Shown here: one piece after another, positions 49,843 through 59,538 of the stretch
Position numbering within the stretch: position 1 is the first letter of the stretch
Layout of the letters: each line of letters opens with the position of its first letter
NCBI GenBank assembly: GCA_900548565.1
Contig: URKV01000001.1
Coordinates: forward strand, 1-64,000
Direction: 5' to 3'
DNA from: an uncultured Collinsella sp.
Lineage (GTDB): Bacteria; Actinomycetota; Coriobacteriia; Coriobacteriales; Coriobacteriaceae
DNA: 64,000 nucleotides
Notes under the pieces: generated by a model
What the model was told of the DNA's origin: nothing
Databases searched by the model: none
What the model saw: only the letters and a program-made list of their open reading frames with translations
Position numbers and translations under genes: made by a program

Positions 49843-49917
49843 TCATTTCACGTCACCTTGGCGCAAATGCGGCTCGCTCGCTGACATTGCCGTAGCATCA
49901 GCGTTTACATTGTTGCG

Positions 49918-52107
49918 CTAGATTAATTTAGTACTCTCCAGCTTTTCGATGATCCAGTCGTTGGCTTTGATGACCGGGCGGCGGAAGACGACGCCCAGTG
50001 CCAGCGATGGAATCAGATAGCTCGCCAGAATGCCTAGCTCAATCCAGTACTCCATGTGGTACGCACCGGCCATGGCGGCATGCATGGCGTTGATGCCGTG
50101 GGTGAACGGCAGGAACGGATAGATCGCCTGGAACACGGGGCCGGTCATCTCGATGGGGAACGTGCCGCCCGAACCGCCGACCTGCATGACCAGCAGCACG
50201 ACGGCGAGCGCCTTGCCGATATCGCCAAACGAAACCGTAAGCGTGTAGACGATATTGGAGAACACGAGACTCGCGACCCAGCCCGCCAGCACAAACTGCA
50301 GCGGGTCGTCGCACTGGATGCCAAAGAACAGGATGTCGCCCGCACACACGAGCGTTGCCTGCAGCAGGGCCAGACCGCCAAAGAACAGGTAGCGGCCCAG
50401 GTAGATCTCGTGCAGGCGCACGGGGATGAGCTCGTTGATAAGCTCATCGTCAACCGAGACCTTCATCATGGCCGCCAGCACAATCGAGCCCACCCAGAGC
50501 GACAGAATCGTGTAGAACGGTGCCATGGCCGAACCGTAGTTGCGGATCGGATAGACCGGCTTGCGGTCGAGCGCGACGGGGCCGGAAAGCGACACAGCCA
50601 GACCCTCGGGATCATTGCCGATCATCGTCTTGATCGTAGCGAGGTCATCCGACATCAAGGCGCCGTCGAGCTCGTCCTTAAACGCACTGATCTTGTCCGA
50701 CGCCTCGCCCAGCTGATCAGAAGCCTTGTTGACCAGCTTTGCAGCCTTGGAGAGGCCCTTTGCCAGCGAACCGGATGCGTCGGTCAGGCCAGCAACAGCA
50801 CTATCCAGATCGTTCGAAATACCGTTCAGCGAATCCAAAACGCCCGAGATGGTCTTCTTGAGCTCCTTTGCCTTGGCCGAAAACGTAGAGTCGTAGTCAG
50901 TCTTGGCGCCCGAGATACCAGCCTTGGCATCCGCGATTGCCTGATCGACCTCGGCACGCGACTTATTAACCTCTGCCATGCTGTCAGAGAGAGACTTCGC
51001 GGTGGCCGTCAAGTCCTTGGCGTTGTTGCGATACTCCACAGCAATCCTGCTCAGCGATGTTGCCACAGACTTGAGGCTGTCCTGGAGTTTTTCGTCAGTC
51101 ACCTGATCGGCAAAGCTGCGGAGCTGGTCGGCCGTGGCGTCGATATCGTCGGCACGCGTGTTGAGCGCCGCCGCGGCATCGTTGAGCTGGGACACTGTAA
51201 GGTCGACATGTTGATTCGCGGCATCAAATGCCTTCGCAAGCTCGGCGGACACGTTGTCAAACGAGCCCGCGCTTCCGTCAATCGCGGCATTGATGGCGTC
51301 GTTGGCGTCCTTCAGCGCTTCCTTGGAATCGCTAATACCGCTCTTGACATGCTCCATCAGCTGCTTCGTTGACTCATCAACCGTGCCCGTCTGCTTGAGC
51401 ATGCCGCTCGCCGACGTCAGCGAATCGGACGTGGAGCTCAAAATGCCCGCAAGCGACGTTGCGCTGGCCTGAACGTCCTGCAGGTCCTGGACCGAATCGC
51501 CGAGCGTCGAGGACAGGTTGGCGATAAAGTTGCTGACCTGGTCGGTGCTCATGTAATCGAGCAGGCTGGACACCGTCTTAAGACCGATGCTCGTAATGGT
51601 CTCGGTAAAAGTTTTGTTAACCTGGCTCTGGACGGCGCTCGAACCCTTCTCGGTCACGATCTGCGCAATGGCGTTGGCCTTCTGATTCTCGTAGAACTCG
51701 ATATCGGCATGCTTCACGTCGGTCGAGAAAAGCGTCATCATGTCAGCGCTAAACGTTTTGGGGATAACGACGGCAGCATAGTACGCGCCCGACTTAACGC
51801 CCTCGATAGCCTTTTCGCGATTGTTGAGCACAACCCAATCGAAGCTCTCGTTGCCGCGTAGGGTGGCGGTCACGTTTTCGCCCACGTTAACCTCGACGGG
51901 GATCAAATCGCTCTCGTAACCCTCATCGGTGTTGACCACGGCGATCTTAAGATTGCCGGTGTTGCCGTACGGATCCCAGCTGCCGGCGATGTTAAACCAC
52001 GCGTACAGACACGGTACGATAATGAGGCCCATCACGACAACCAAGCCGATCACGGAGCGAGACACGTTTTGGACATCGCGCTTAAACAGATGCAGGATGT
52101 TCTTCAT
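49918..52107 (-). CDS. YhgE/Pip-family membrane protein, second gene
   Basis: 729 aa. One N-terminal membrane helix (about 15-36, VIGLVVVMGLIIVPCLYAWFN), the family motif SWDPYGNTGNLKIAVVNTDEGYES, a long extracellular helical coiled part (about 180-500) and five to six C-terminal helices (TILSLWVGSIVLAAMMKV, ALLQATLVCAGDILFFG, PFLPFTHGINAMHAAM). The family includes the phage-receptor Pip of lactococci and YhgE; it is ABC-2-like and linked to type VII secretion or envelope export in some bacteria, but its role is not settled. It starts directly after the stop of the paralogue before it (TAAATG), with GGAGG upstream. Confidence 0.85.
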   Translation of the reverse strand: MKNILHLFKRDVQNVSRSVIGLVVVMGLIIVPCLYAWFNIAGSWDPYGNTGNLKIAVVNTDEGYESDLIPVEVNVGENVTATLRGNESFDWVVLNNREKAIEGVKSGAYYAAVVIPKTFSADMMTLFSTDVKHADIEFYENQKANAIAQIVTEKGSSAVQSQVNKTFTETITSIGLKTVSSLLDYMSTDQVSNFIANLSSTLGDSVQDLQDVQASATSLAGILSSTSDSLTSASGMLKQTGTVDESTKQLMEHVKSGISDSKEALKDANDAINAAIDGSAGSFDNVSAELAKAFDAANQHVDLTVSQLNDAAAALNTRADDIDATADQLRSFADQVTDEKLQDSLKSVATSLSRIAVEYRNNAKDLTATAKSLSDSMAEVNKSRAEVDQAIADAKAGISGAKTDYDSTFSAKAKELKKTISGVLDSLNGISNDLDSAVAGLTDASGSLAKGLSKAAKLVNKASDQLGEASDKISAFKDELDGALMSDDLATIKTMIGNDPEGLAVSLSGPVALDRKPVYPIRNYGSAMAPFYTILSLWVGSIVLAAMMKVSVDDELINELIPVRLHEIYLGRYLFFGGLALLQATLVCAGDILFFGIQCDDPLQFVLAGWVASLVFSNIVYTLTVSFGDIGKALAVVLLVMQVGGSGGTFPIEMTGPVFQAIYPFLPFTHGINAMHAAMAGAYHMEYWIELGILASYLIPSLALGVVFRRPVIKANDWIIEKLESTKLI

Positions 52108-54888
52108 TTATGCCTCACCTCCTTTGGAGTGCTTGCCAAGCGCGGTGGTATCTCCATCATTTGTGGCTGTGCTGTCGCTGCCCTGAGATTTATGGTGCGA
52201 GCCGATATGCGGCAAGCGGCCCGTGGACTGATCGCCGCCCTTGGCACCACGCTCGCTGGCGTTGAGGCCAAACATGTGGCGGGCGGCAGGAATGGCGGCC
52301 GTGTGTTCGCGCATCTCGCGACGCAGGTCCTCATCCGAAAGCGCCGAGATGCGCATCTGGGTATTGAGGCTCGCTCGGATATATTCGATATTGATAAGCC
52401 AGCCGCAGATGGCAATAACCGAGATGATCCAAATGACAAGTAGGATGATCTTGCCGTTATTGTCGATATCGAGAACCGTCGACAGGACAAAGAGCAGGAC
52501 CTGAACGCCCACCACGGCGGCAAAACCGCCCTTGATGTAGTACGGGTAGCGATGTTCAAAGGCGACCGCATGATCGAGCAGTTCGCGACGGTACGAATCG
52601 GAATCGAGCATGACGCGCATGGCCGTGCGCAGCGAGTAGCGCTGGCGCGGCAGGTCGTTGGACTCGCAAATCATCATACCGGTCGTGGAGAGCTGTTTAT
52701 CAAAGAGCAGGTTAAGGTTGAGCAGCAGCGGACGCAGCTGCAGGCCGATAAAGAGCGCCACGATCAAGAACACGCCCAGAATGCACAGGTTAAACAGGTA
52801 GTTGAACGAATACATGCCGCCGACCGTCTCGCGCAGCAGATTGATGCCGTAGGTAAAGGGCAGCAGCGGGTGCAGCCACTGGAAGAAGCCGGGCATCATC
52901 TCGATGGGGTACATGCCCGACGAACCCGGGATCTGCACGATGACGAGAATGACGCCGATAGCCTTGCCGATATGCTTAAACGTGGTGGACAGCGCATAGA
53001 TGATATTGACGTAGGTGAACGAAATGGCGATGCCGCCCAGCACGAACAGCAGCGGGCTGACGCACTGCACGCCAATCACCAGATCGCCTACCGTAACGAT
53101 GATGGCCTGCAACGCGCCCAGGATCACCATGAGCAACCAGCGGCCAAAGTAGCCTTGGCGCGCCGTAAAGCTGCCAACACCTTCACGGTCGACCTCGAGC
53201 TTGTAAATGGCGATGAGCACATAGCCGCCCACCCAAAGCGCCAGATTGGTGTAGAAGGGAGCGATGCCCGAGCCAAAGCTCTTGACCGGATAGATTGACT
53301 TGGACGTCAACTCAACCGGAGACGCCATGAAATCTGCCACGTCATTGACATCGACGCCCATCAGATCGGCCAGCTCGCCCATGGACTCGGAGGTCTGCAG
53401 CGCCGCGATGTCATTGGCGGCGGTTGCAAGCTTGTCCTGGACCTTGGCAAGCGAGGAATCGGTCTGGGACAGCGTGGTCTTGGCCTGGCCGAGCGTAGCG
53501 CTAAGCTGCGCCAACGTGCCGCGCGCATTTGCAAGTGTAGGTGTCATACCCGAGACGATACCGGTCAGGTCGCCCGAAACGGCAGCAAAAGAGTCGAGCG
53601 CGCTCGAGGCCTTCGGCAGCGCGTTTTGGCCCAAGTCCGTCTGGGCTTGGCCAAGGTTGGTCGCACCGGTATGAATTGCGTTATTGATAGCGTCACTGGC
53701 ACCCGAAACAGCCGCTGCGTCATTCGCCATGGCGCTCGACTGCGCGGACAGACCGTCCTTGATGCTCTGAAGCTTTTCATTCTGCTCTCGAAGCAAATCG
53801 ATGGTCGATACAATGCGCGCGTCAATTTCCTCGGAACCTGTCGACGTGTCATTGGCGAGAATCTCCAAGTGCCCGATAACGGCCTTATTGTGGTCGATCG
53901 TCGCTTGAAGAGACTCGAGCGAGTTGTCGATACGGGTGGTCGTAGATGTGACCGCGCCCGTCAGCTTGCCGATGGCAGCGTTCGCAGAGGCCGACGTCTT
54001 GGTGAGCGCAAGGCTGCCTTCCGAGAGCGCCTTGGAGAGCGAGGTGATGGAGTTGCCCGCCGTGGTGCGAGCTTCGCTCAGCAGGTCGTTGCCCTGGGAG
54101 ATCGCCTGCGTCAGCGACGGTGCCTGGCCTTGCAAGCCGGCAAGTGCCGCATCAGCCGAGGCGATAGCGCCACTCGTCTTATCGATGGCGGCATTCATAT
54201 CGCCAATCGAATCGCGCACCTCGCCCAAGGTGTCGGACGCCTCGGACACCGAACTTGCCAGCGAGTCCTGAGTCTGGGTTGCCTTGTCCTTTAAATCGAC
54301 ACCGGCATCCTTGGCGATACCGGCAACAGTCTTGCCTACCGTAGAGACAAATTCCGAGTTGATCTGCTCCTCGATGGTGTTTGCACCGGTATCGGTAACC
54401 TTGGGCGCAATGGCGCTCTTCTTCTCATTGACGTAGTACGTGAGCTTGGGCTGATGGTAGTTGCCGTCGAGCATCGAAACCAGGTTATCCGAGAAGTTCT
54501 TGGGAATCACGATAGCGGCATAGTACTCGCCGCTCTCGACGCCCTCCTTGGCATCGGCCGTCGAGTCGACGAACGTCCAGCCCAACTGATGATTCTCCTT
54601 GAGCTGGTCGACCACTTTGTCGCCAGCGTTGAGCTCACCCACCAAGTCGTTTTGGGTGCCTCGATCGTTGTTGGCGATAGCAATCTTGATGCCTTGGGTG
54701 TTTCCATACGGATCCCAGTTTGCCACGATGTTATACCAGGCATACAGCGAGGGAATAACGCACACGCCTAGGGTAACCACCAGGGCGACGGGGTTCACAA
54801 GCAGTCGCTTAATGTCGCGCTTAAATATCGCAAAGGACACCTTTGCATTGGATAGTTTGCTGCCGAGACTCACGCTTGGACCATCCAT
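52108..54888 (-). CDS. YhgE/Pip-family membrane protein, first gene
   Basis: 926 aa from the ATG at 54888. Same design as its neighbour: AIFKRDIKRLLVNP, a first helix (VALVVTLGVCVIPSLYAWYN), NWDPYGNTQGIKIAIANNDRG, a long helical segment rich in Ser/Ala repeats (about 220-530), C-terminal membrane helices (LALWVGGYVLIAIYKLE, PLLPFTYGINLLRETVGGMY), and an extra pair of helices near 790-830 followed by an intracellular tail rich in Gly, Ser and His. The start is uncertain: no strong ribosome site precedes 54888 or the longer option at 54924. Confidence 0.82.
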   Translation of the reverse strand: MDGPSVSLGSKLSNAKVSFAIFKRDIKRLLVNPVALVVTLGVCVIPSLYAWYNIVANWDPYGNTQGIKIAIANNDRGTQNDLVGELNAGDKVVDQLKENHQLGWTFVDSTADAKEGVESGEYYAAIVIPKNFSDNLVSMLDGNYHQPKLTYYVNEKKSAIAPKVTDTGANTIEEQINSEFVSTVGKTVAGIAKDAGVDLKDKATQTQDSLASSVSEASDTLGEVRDSIGDMNAAIDKTSGAIASADAALAGLQGQAPSLTQAISQGNDLLSEARTTAGNSITSLSKALSEGSLALTKTSASANAAIGKLTGAVTSTTTRIDNSLESLQATIDHNKAVIGHLEILANDTSTGSEEIDARIVSTIDLLREQNEKLQSIKDGLSAQSSAMANDAAAVSGASDAINNAIHTGATNLGQAQTDLGQNALPKASSALDSFAAVSGDLTGIVSGMTPTLANARGTLAQLSATLGQAKTTLSQTDSSLAKVQDKLATAANDIAALQTSESMGELADLMGVDVNDVADFMASPVELTSKSIYPVKSFGSGIAPFYTNLALWVGGYVLIAIYKLEVDREGVGSFTARQGYFGRWLLMVILGALQAIIVTVGDLVIGVQCVSPLLFVLGGIAISFTYVNIIYALSTTFKHIGKAIGVILVIVQIPGSSGMYPIEMMPGFFQWLHPLLPFTYGINLLRETVGGMYSFNYLFNLCILGVFLIVALFIGLQLRPLLLNLNLLFDKQLSTTGMMICESNDLPRQRYSLRTAMRVMLDSDSYRRELLDHAVAFEHRYPYYIKGGFAAVVGVQVLLFVLSTVLDIDNNGKIILLVIWIISVIAICGWLINIEYIRASLNTQMRISALSDEDLRREMREHTAAIPAARHMFGLNASERGAKGGDQSTGRLPHIGSHHKSQGSDSTATNDGDTTALGKHSKGGEA

Positions 54889-55004
54889 CCTGTCGTTAAA
54901 TCGAATCGTACTATCGACAACCATTGTACGTAGGCGCTTTAGCGTCTCAGAGCACAATGGTATTGAGTTTTGCGGGTAGCAATATACTACGAAGATGAGT
55001 TAAC

Positions 55005-55016
55005 GTACAGTTGTAC
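55005..55016 (-). promoter_or_regulatory. Possible operator GTACAGTTGTAC
   Basis: A near-palindrome about 120 bases before the YhgE/Pip operon, of the TetR-site type that often lies before this family. The regulator is not in the window. Confidence 0.4.
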
Positions 55017-55074
55017 AGTATCCTAAATTTCAGCAGGTCACAAAACCACAACCCGCACAAATTAGCAATTCAAA

Positions 55075-55130
55075 TAGTCATCGGGGACGTTCTTAAATGA
55101 CTAGTCAAACAAGAACGTCCCCAATGACTA
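55075..55130. repeat. Palindrome with GGGGACGTTCTT arms
   Basis: 55075-55094 (TAGTCATCGGGGACGTTCTT) pairs with 55111-55130 with one mismatch. A half-related GGAACGTCCC is at 57581-57590. Likely a dispersed intergenic palindrome. Confidence 0.6.
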
Positions 55131-55172
55131 CTTAGGACCACGGCAACGTCGATGTTTTGGCAATGCCAGCGA

Positions 55173-55357
55173 GCGGGCGCCAGAGCGAACAAATTGGCAT
55201 GAAAAGAGGACGGCATAGACCTTCTGGTCATGCCGTCCTCTTTGAATGACAAGTTGTCGCTCTGGCGCCCGCGCAGCGTCGACTGGTCCGCCGTTCGTTA
55301 GAACGGCGGAACTGAGGGCAGCGTCGAGCCGTTACGCGGTTTGGTAAAACCGCGTAA
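55173..55357. repeat. Two-arm giant hairpin and htpG terminator
   Basis: Outer arms 55173-55192 and 55254-55272 (about 19 bp) and inner arms AAAGAGGACGGCAT / ATGCCGTCCTCTTT (55203-55216, 55230-55243), tip GACC-TTCT-GGTC. TTACGCGGTTT / AAAACCGCGTAA (55332-55357) is the minus-strand terminator 9 bases past the htpG stop. The build resembles the giant hairpins at 41079 and 43636 but shares no sequence with them. Confidence 0.65.
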
Positions 55358-55365
55358 ATACCTAA

Positions 55366-57390
55366 CTACATCAAGTTGCAAACAGCCGCCGCGAAGGCAA
55401 CGGGGTCCTCGGGGAGGATGCCCTCGACCAGCAAAGCCTGGTCATAGAGCAGACCGGAGTACTGCTTGATCTTGTCGGCGTCGCCTGCCTTCTGGGCAGC
55501 GACAAGCTTGTCAAAGACCGGGTGCTTGGCGTTGAGCTCGAGCACGCGCTGGCTCTTGGGCATGCCGTCGGGCGCGCCCTCGGGTCCCTTCTGGAGTACC
55601 TTCTCCATCTCGAGCGAAAGCGGGCCCTCGGTGGTGATGCAAGCGGGGGCATCGGTCAGGCGCGCGGAAACGGCAACTTTCTCGACCTTGTCACCGAGTG
55701 CCTCCTTCATAGCGCTGAAGAGGTCCTCGTTCTCCTTGGTGGCGTCCTCGGCCTCCTTCTTCTCGTCCTCGGTCGCCAGGTCAAGATCACCGGTCGCGAC
55801 GTTCTTGAGCTCCAGATGACGATCCTCGACCTCGGGCTCGGCACCGTCGGCCACAGCCTTTTCGGCAGCCTCGCGAGCTGCGTCGTCCTCGTAGATCTTG
55901 GGCATATCGGCGGCAACGTACTCACGCATAGCCTGGAACGTGAACTCATCCACATCCTGCGTCAGCAGCAGCACGTCATAGCCGCGGTCGAGCACGCCCT
56001 TTACCACGGGCATCTTGGCCAAGCGCTCGCGCGAATCGCCGGCGGCGTAGTAGATGGCCTTCTGATCCTCGGGCATGCCCTTGGCATACTCGGCCAGGGT
56101 AATCATCTTCTGTTCCTTGGCAGACCAGAACAGCAACAGGTCGGCGAGCTCATCGGCCTTCATGCCATAGCTCGAGTAGATGCCGTACTTAAGGCCGCGG
56201 CCAAAGTTCTCAAAGAACTTCTCGTAGGCCTCGCGGTCGTTGTCACGCATATCCTCAAGGTCAGTGGTGATCTTCTTTTCCACACGCTTGGCGATGGCCT
56301 TGAGCTGACGGTTCTGCTGCAGCGTCTCACGCGAGATGTTGAGCGACACGTCGGCGGAATCCACGACGCCGCGGACAAAGTTGTAGTAGTCGGGCAGCAG
56401 GTCGTCGCACTTCTCCATGATCAGGACGTTGGAGCTGTAGAGCGCCAGGCCCTTCTCGTAGTCCTTGCTGTACAGATCGAACGGCGCGCGTCCCGGCACA
56501 AACAGCAGGGCGTCATACTCGAGCGTGCCCTCGGCGTGGAAGCTGATGGTGCGCGCAGGATCGTCAAAGTCGTGGAACGTAGACTTGTAGAACTCGTTGT
56601 AATCCTTCTGCTCAACGTCGAAGCTGCGCTTTTTCCAGATCGGCGTCATGGAGTTGACGGTCTCGAGCTCCTGATAGTCCTCGTACTCGGGCTTGTAATC
56701 GTCGCCGGCGTCCTCGGGCTTGGGTTTCTGGCGGCTCTTGGACACCATCATCTGAATCGGGTAGCGCACATAGTTGCTGTACTGCTGAATCAGGCTCTTG
56801 AGACCCCACTCGGTCAGGAAGCGATCGTAGGACTCGGCCTCGCCGTCGGCATCGAGCTTCTCGTTCTCGCGCAGCGTCAGGATGACATCGGTACCGTGCT
56901 CGGCGCGCTCGCCGTCCTCGATGGTGTAGCCCTCAAGACCGTCGGATTCCCACACATGGGCGACATCCTCGCCATAAGCGCGGCTGACGACCTTCACATG
57001 GCTGGCGACCATAAAAGCCGAGTAGAAGCCCACGCCAAACTGACCGATGATGTCGACATCGGAGCCCTGCTGCTCGGCGTTCTCGGTCTTAAACTCCTCG
57101 GAGCCGGAATGGGCGATGGTGCCCAGATTGCGCTCGAGCTCCTCGGCGGTCATGCCAATGCCGTTATCCGAGATGGTAATGGTGCGGGCGTCTTTATCAA
57201 AGGAGACGCGAATGGCCAGGTCGCCCTGGTCGATCTTGACGCTCGGGTCCTGCAGGCTCTTAAAGTTGAGCTTGTCGACGGCGTCGCTCGCGTTAGAGAT
57301 AAGCTCGCGCAGGAAGATTTCCTTATTGGTGTAGATGGAGTTGATCATGAGGTCGAGCAGTTTTTTGCTCTCGGTCTTAAATTGACGCAT
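55366..57390 (-). CDS. htpG: Molecular chaperone HtpG (Hsp90)
   Basis: 674 aa ATP-dependent dimeric chaperone. ATP site of the GHKL type: ELISNASDAVDKL, ITISDNGIGMT, GTIAHSGSEEF and IGQFGVGFYSAFMVA. Middle domain with SLNISRETLQQNRQLKAIAKRVEKK containing the catalytic Arg, and a C-terminal dimerisation part. A charged tract (about residues 525-565, DEKKEAEDATKENED) lies before the C-terminal domain. No CIRCE or HAIR heat-shock element is seen in the 200 bases upstream. AAAGGAC precedes the ATG by 7 bases. Confidence 0.96.
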   Translation of the reverse strand: MRQFKTESKKLLDLMINSIYTNKEIFLRELISNASDAVDKLNFKSLQDPSVKIDQGDLAIRVSFDKDARTITISDNGIGMTAEELERNLGTIAHSGSEEFKTENAEQQGSDVDIIGQFGVGFYSAFMVASHVKVVSRAYGEDVAHVWESDGLEGYTIEDGERAEHGTDVILTLRENEKLDADGEAESYDRFLTEWGLKSLIQQYSNYVRYPIQMMVSKSRQKPKPEDAGDDYKPEYEDYQELETVNSMTPIWKKRSFDVEQKDYNEFYKSTFHDFDDPARTISFHAEGTLEYDALLFVPGRAPFDLYSKDYEKGLALYSSNVLIMEKCDDLLPDYYNFVRGVVDSADVSLNISRETLQQNRQLKAIAKRVEKKITTDLEDMRDNDREAYEKFFENFGRGLKYGIYSSYGMKADELADLLLFWSAKEQKMITLAEYAKGMPEDQKAIYYAAGDSRERLAKMPVVKGVLDRGYDVLLLTQDVDEFTFQAMREYVAADMPKIYEDDAAREAAEKAVADGAEPEVEDRHLELKNVATGDLDLATEDEKKEAEDATKENEDLFSAMKEALGDKVEKVAVSARLTDAPACITTEGPLSLEMEKVLQKGPEGAPDGMPKSQRVLELNAKHPVFDKLVAAQKAGDADKIKQYSGLLYDQALLVEGILPEDPVAFAAAVCNLM

Positions 57391-57590
57391 GTGCAGTCCT
57401 TTCGCGCTACCCCCGTCCGCAAAAACGGCCCGGTCGCCCGAGCCGCATCGCAGACCTGCTATGTTCAGACTTAGATTTTATAACCCATTAGCGCGCATAT
57501 ATACATACGGAATCGAAAAACTGTATGTTGAAACGACCGTGCGGCGGATGCCGAGGAGTGTCCCCAACTGCCGGCAGAAAAGGAACGTCC

Positions 57591-58091
57591 CTATCTGCCA
57601 TCTACGCGCTTGGCCATCCAGGCGTGGGGCTGGCCTTCGTCTTCGTAATCTACCGGGGCAATTTGCGTGTAGCCCGCCTTTACATAGAGCGGCAGCACGT
57701 ATTCCTGCGCATGCAGCTTAATAAGCTTGGCGCCGGCATCACGCGCGGCGGCATCACTGGCCTCGACAATCTTGCTCGCCAAACCGCGACGGCGCATGCT
57801 CGGCAGCACAGCCACGCGCCCCATAATGTAGGTCTCCCCCGCCGCAACGCCTTCGTCCATGTCGCATGCCGGCAACACCGGGGCCTCTGCGTCAGCCACG
57901 CGCTCAAGCTCTTCGGGAAACACGCGCGAGCAACCGGCAAGCTCGTCGTCTACATAGAGCGTCACATGAATGCAGTTCGGATCCTCGTCGATAGCGTCGA
58001 ACTCATTCTCGTAGCCCTGCTCGTCCATAAAAACGACGCGGCGCACCAACGCCGCGTCATCAAAGCATCCCGTCTTAAGTTGAATATCCAT
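57591..58091 (-). CDS. GNAT N-acetyltransferase
   Basis: 166 aa. The acetyl-CoA site is clear in GRVAVLPSMRRRGLASKIVEAS (R-x-x-G-x-A, about residues 94-115) and is followed by HAQEYVLPLYVKAGY, the GNAT motif B. Resembles the ElaA/YjcF-type group that works on small molecules; the substrate is unknown. AAGGGG lies 6 bases before the ATG at 58091, so the 58109 start is less likely. Confidence 0.85.
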   Translation of the reverse strand: MDIQLKTGCFDDAALVRRVVFMDEQGYENEFDAIDEDPNCIHVTLYVDDELAGCSRVFPEELERVADAEAPVLPACDMDEGVAAGETYIMGRVAVLPSMRRRGLASKIVEASDAAARDAGAKLIKLHAQEYVLPLYVKAGYTQIAPVDYEDEGQPHAWMAKRVDGR

Positions 58092-58130
58092 GGCTGCCCC
58101 TTCATTCAATGCGAACGTTAGGGACAGATT

Positions 58131-58781
58131 TTAGCGAAAATGGGCTCCGCGCACGCTAAACTTCGCGCGAGCCTTCGCTAGGCAATCGTAATGACCCACG
58201 TTATGGGCATCGCTCGCGATGAAGCTGTACAGGTTCTGATCGAACAGGCGCTGTGCCGGCTTTTTCTCGCGACCAAAGCGACCGCCGGCAATAAAGTCCG
58301 CCGAAGCCTGCAGCTTGCAGCCCATATCGACCAGGCGCTCTGCAACGCTTACATCCTTTTGAACCGCACGATAGCGCTCAGGATGAGCGATGATCACCTG
58401 GTAGCCACGGCACTGCAAATCGTAAATCGTGTTCTCGTACTCTCTAAACGCATACGCATCGGCATGCGTCGAAAGCTCGAGCAGAAACTCGTTGGTTCCA
58501 TCGAAATGCAAGTGCTCCGCGGCATCGATACCAAGCTCAACGAGCTTTCGGTGGTTGACCTCGAAGCCCATCTGGAGCGGAAAACCGTCAGCGTTATCAC
58601 GCAGCAGCTCAAAGGCATCCCACATCTTGTCGTAATCAAAATAGGGATCACGGCAGTGAGGAGTGCAAACGATTCTGGTTACACCGGCCCGCTTGGCAGC
58701 CTCGAGCATCGCCAAGCTCTCATCGAGATCGGCGGCGCCGTCGTCTACACCCGGCAAGATATGGCAATGAATGTCACGCAT
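58131..58781 (-). CDS. CpsB/YwqE-type manganese-dependent tyrosine phosphatase (PHP)
   Basis: 216 aa PHP domain: DIHCHILPGVDDGA (first metal-binding His pair and Asp), CTPHCRDPYF, IIAHPERYR and FIASDAHNVGHYD. Removes phosphate from the tyrosine cluster of the neighbouring kinase and so controls capsule polymer length. Last gene of the three-gene set. Confidence 0.92.
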   Translation of the reverse strand: MRDIHCHILPGVDDGAADLDESLAMLEAAKRAGVTRIVCTPHCRDPYFDYDKMWDAFELLRDNADGFPLQMGFEVNHRKLVELGIDAAEHLHFDGTNEFLLELSTHADAYAFREYENTIYDLQCRGYQVIIAHPERYRAVQKDVSVAERLVDMGCKLQASADFIAGGRFGREKKPAQRLFDQNLYSFIASDAHNVGHYDCLAKARAKFSVRGAHFR

Positions 58782-58798
58782 AGGTCAGCCTTAATCAA

Positions 58799-59536
58799 CT
58801 AAACGTTTGCTCGGTTGGTGAAGATGCCCTTTTTGGAAGTGCCCTGATCGTCGGAGCCCTTCTTAACCTTCTTACCGTCCTTGGTGTAGTAAGAATAGTA
58901 GTACTCGCTGGTCTCGGTCTCACAGTAATTCATGACGGTACCGATGAGCTTGACCTTCTCGGACTTCTTAAGCTGGGCGATAGCGTTGAGCGCCTCTTCG
59001 CGCTTGGTAAAGTCCTCTCGCACCACGAACAGCGCGCCGTCGGTCAAGCTGGCAATCTCGGCAGCATCGATGAAGGTGCCGACCGGAGGAGCATCGAAGA
59101 TGACGTACTGGAACTTGGCGGACAGTGCCTTTACCAGCTTGGCAAAGCGATGGGAGACGATGATGTCGGCAGGATTGGGAATGTGCGGCTCGGCATCGAG
59201 GAAGTAGAAGTTCTTCTGACCCGTCTCGACAATTGCCTGGTCAATGGAAATCTGCTCGGAAAGGACCGCATAGAGTCCGCCGCGCGAACGAACGCCGAGC
59301 ATATCGGAAAGGGACCTGCGGCGCATATCGGCCTCGACCAGGAGCACGGACTTGCCGCTCGTGGCGATTGCCTGAGCAAGGTTAATGGAAACCGTAGACT
59401 TGCCCTCGTTGGGAATCGAGGAGGTAACGGTGATGGTGCGAATGGGGTCGTCCACGCTCGCAAAGCGGATGTTGGCCAGAAGGGTCTTGGCGGCATTCTG
59501 TACAACGAGCTTATCGGTGTTCTTTGCCTTAGCCAT
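58799..59536 (-). CDS. BY-kinase CpsD-type capsule tyrosine kinase
   Basis: 245 aa. Walker A SIPNEGKSTVSINLA (about residue 42), Walker A' VLLVEADMRRR, Walker B YVIFDAPPVG, and a C-terminal tyrosine cluster (YYYSYYTKDG) that is autophosphorylated. The cognate membrane partner is the gene at 59539-60195, just 2 bases upstream, as usual for the split Gram-positive type (CpsC and CpsD). Confidence 0.93.
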   Translation of the reverse strand: MAKAKNTDKLVVQNAAKTLLANIRFASVDDPIRTITVTSSIPNEGKSTVSINLAQAIATSGKSVLLVEADMRRRSLSDMLGVRSRGGLYAVLSEQISIDQAIVETGQKNFYFLDAEPHIPNPADIIVSHRFAKLVKALSAKFQYVIFDAPPVGTFIDAAEIASLTDGALFVVREDFTKREEALNAIAQLKKSEKVKLIGTVMNYCETETSEYYYSYYTKDGKKVKKGSDDQGTSKKGIFTNRANV

Positions 59537-59538
59537 GC

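Noticed and set aside
55366..57590. Heat-shock operator before htpG
   Set aside because: No CIRCE (TTAGCACTC-N9-GAGTGCTAA) or HAIR (CTTGAGT-N7-ACTCAAG) sequence in the upstream gap.
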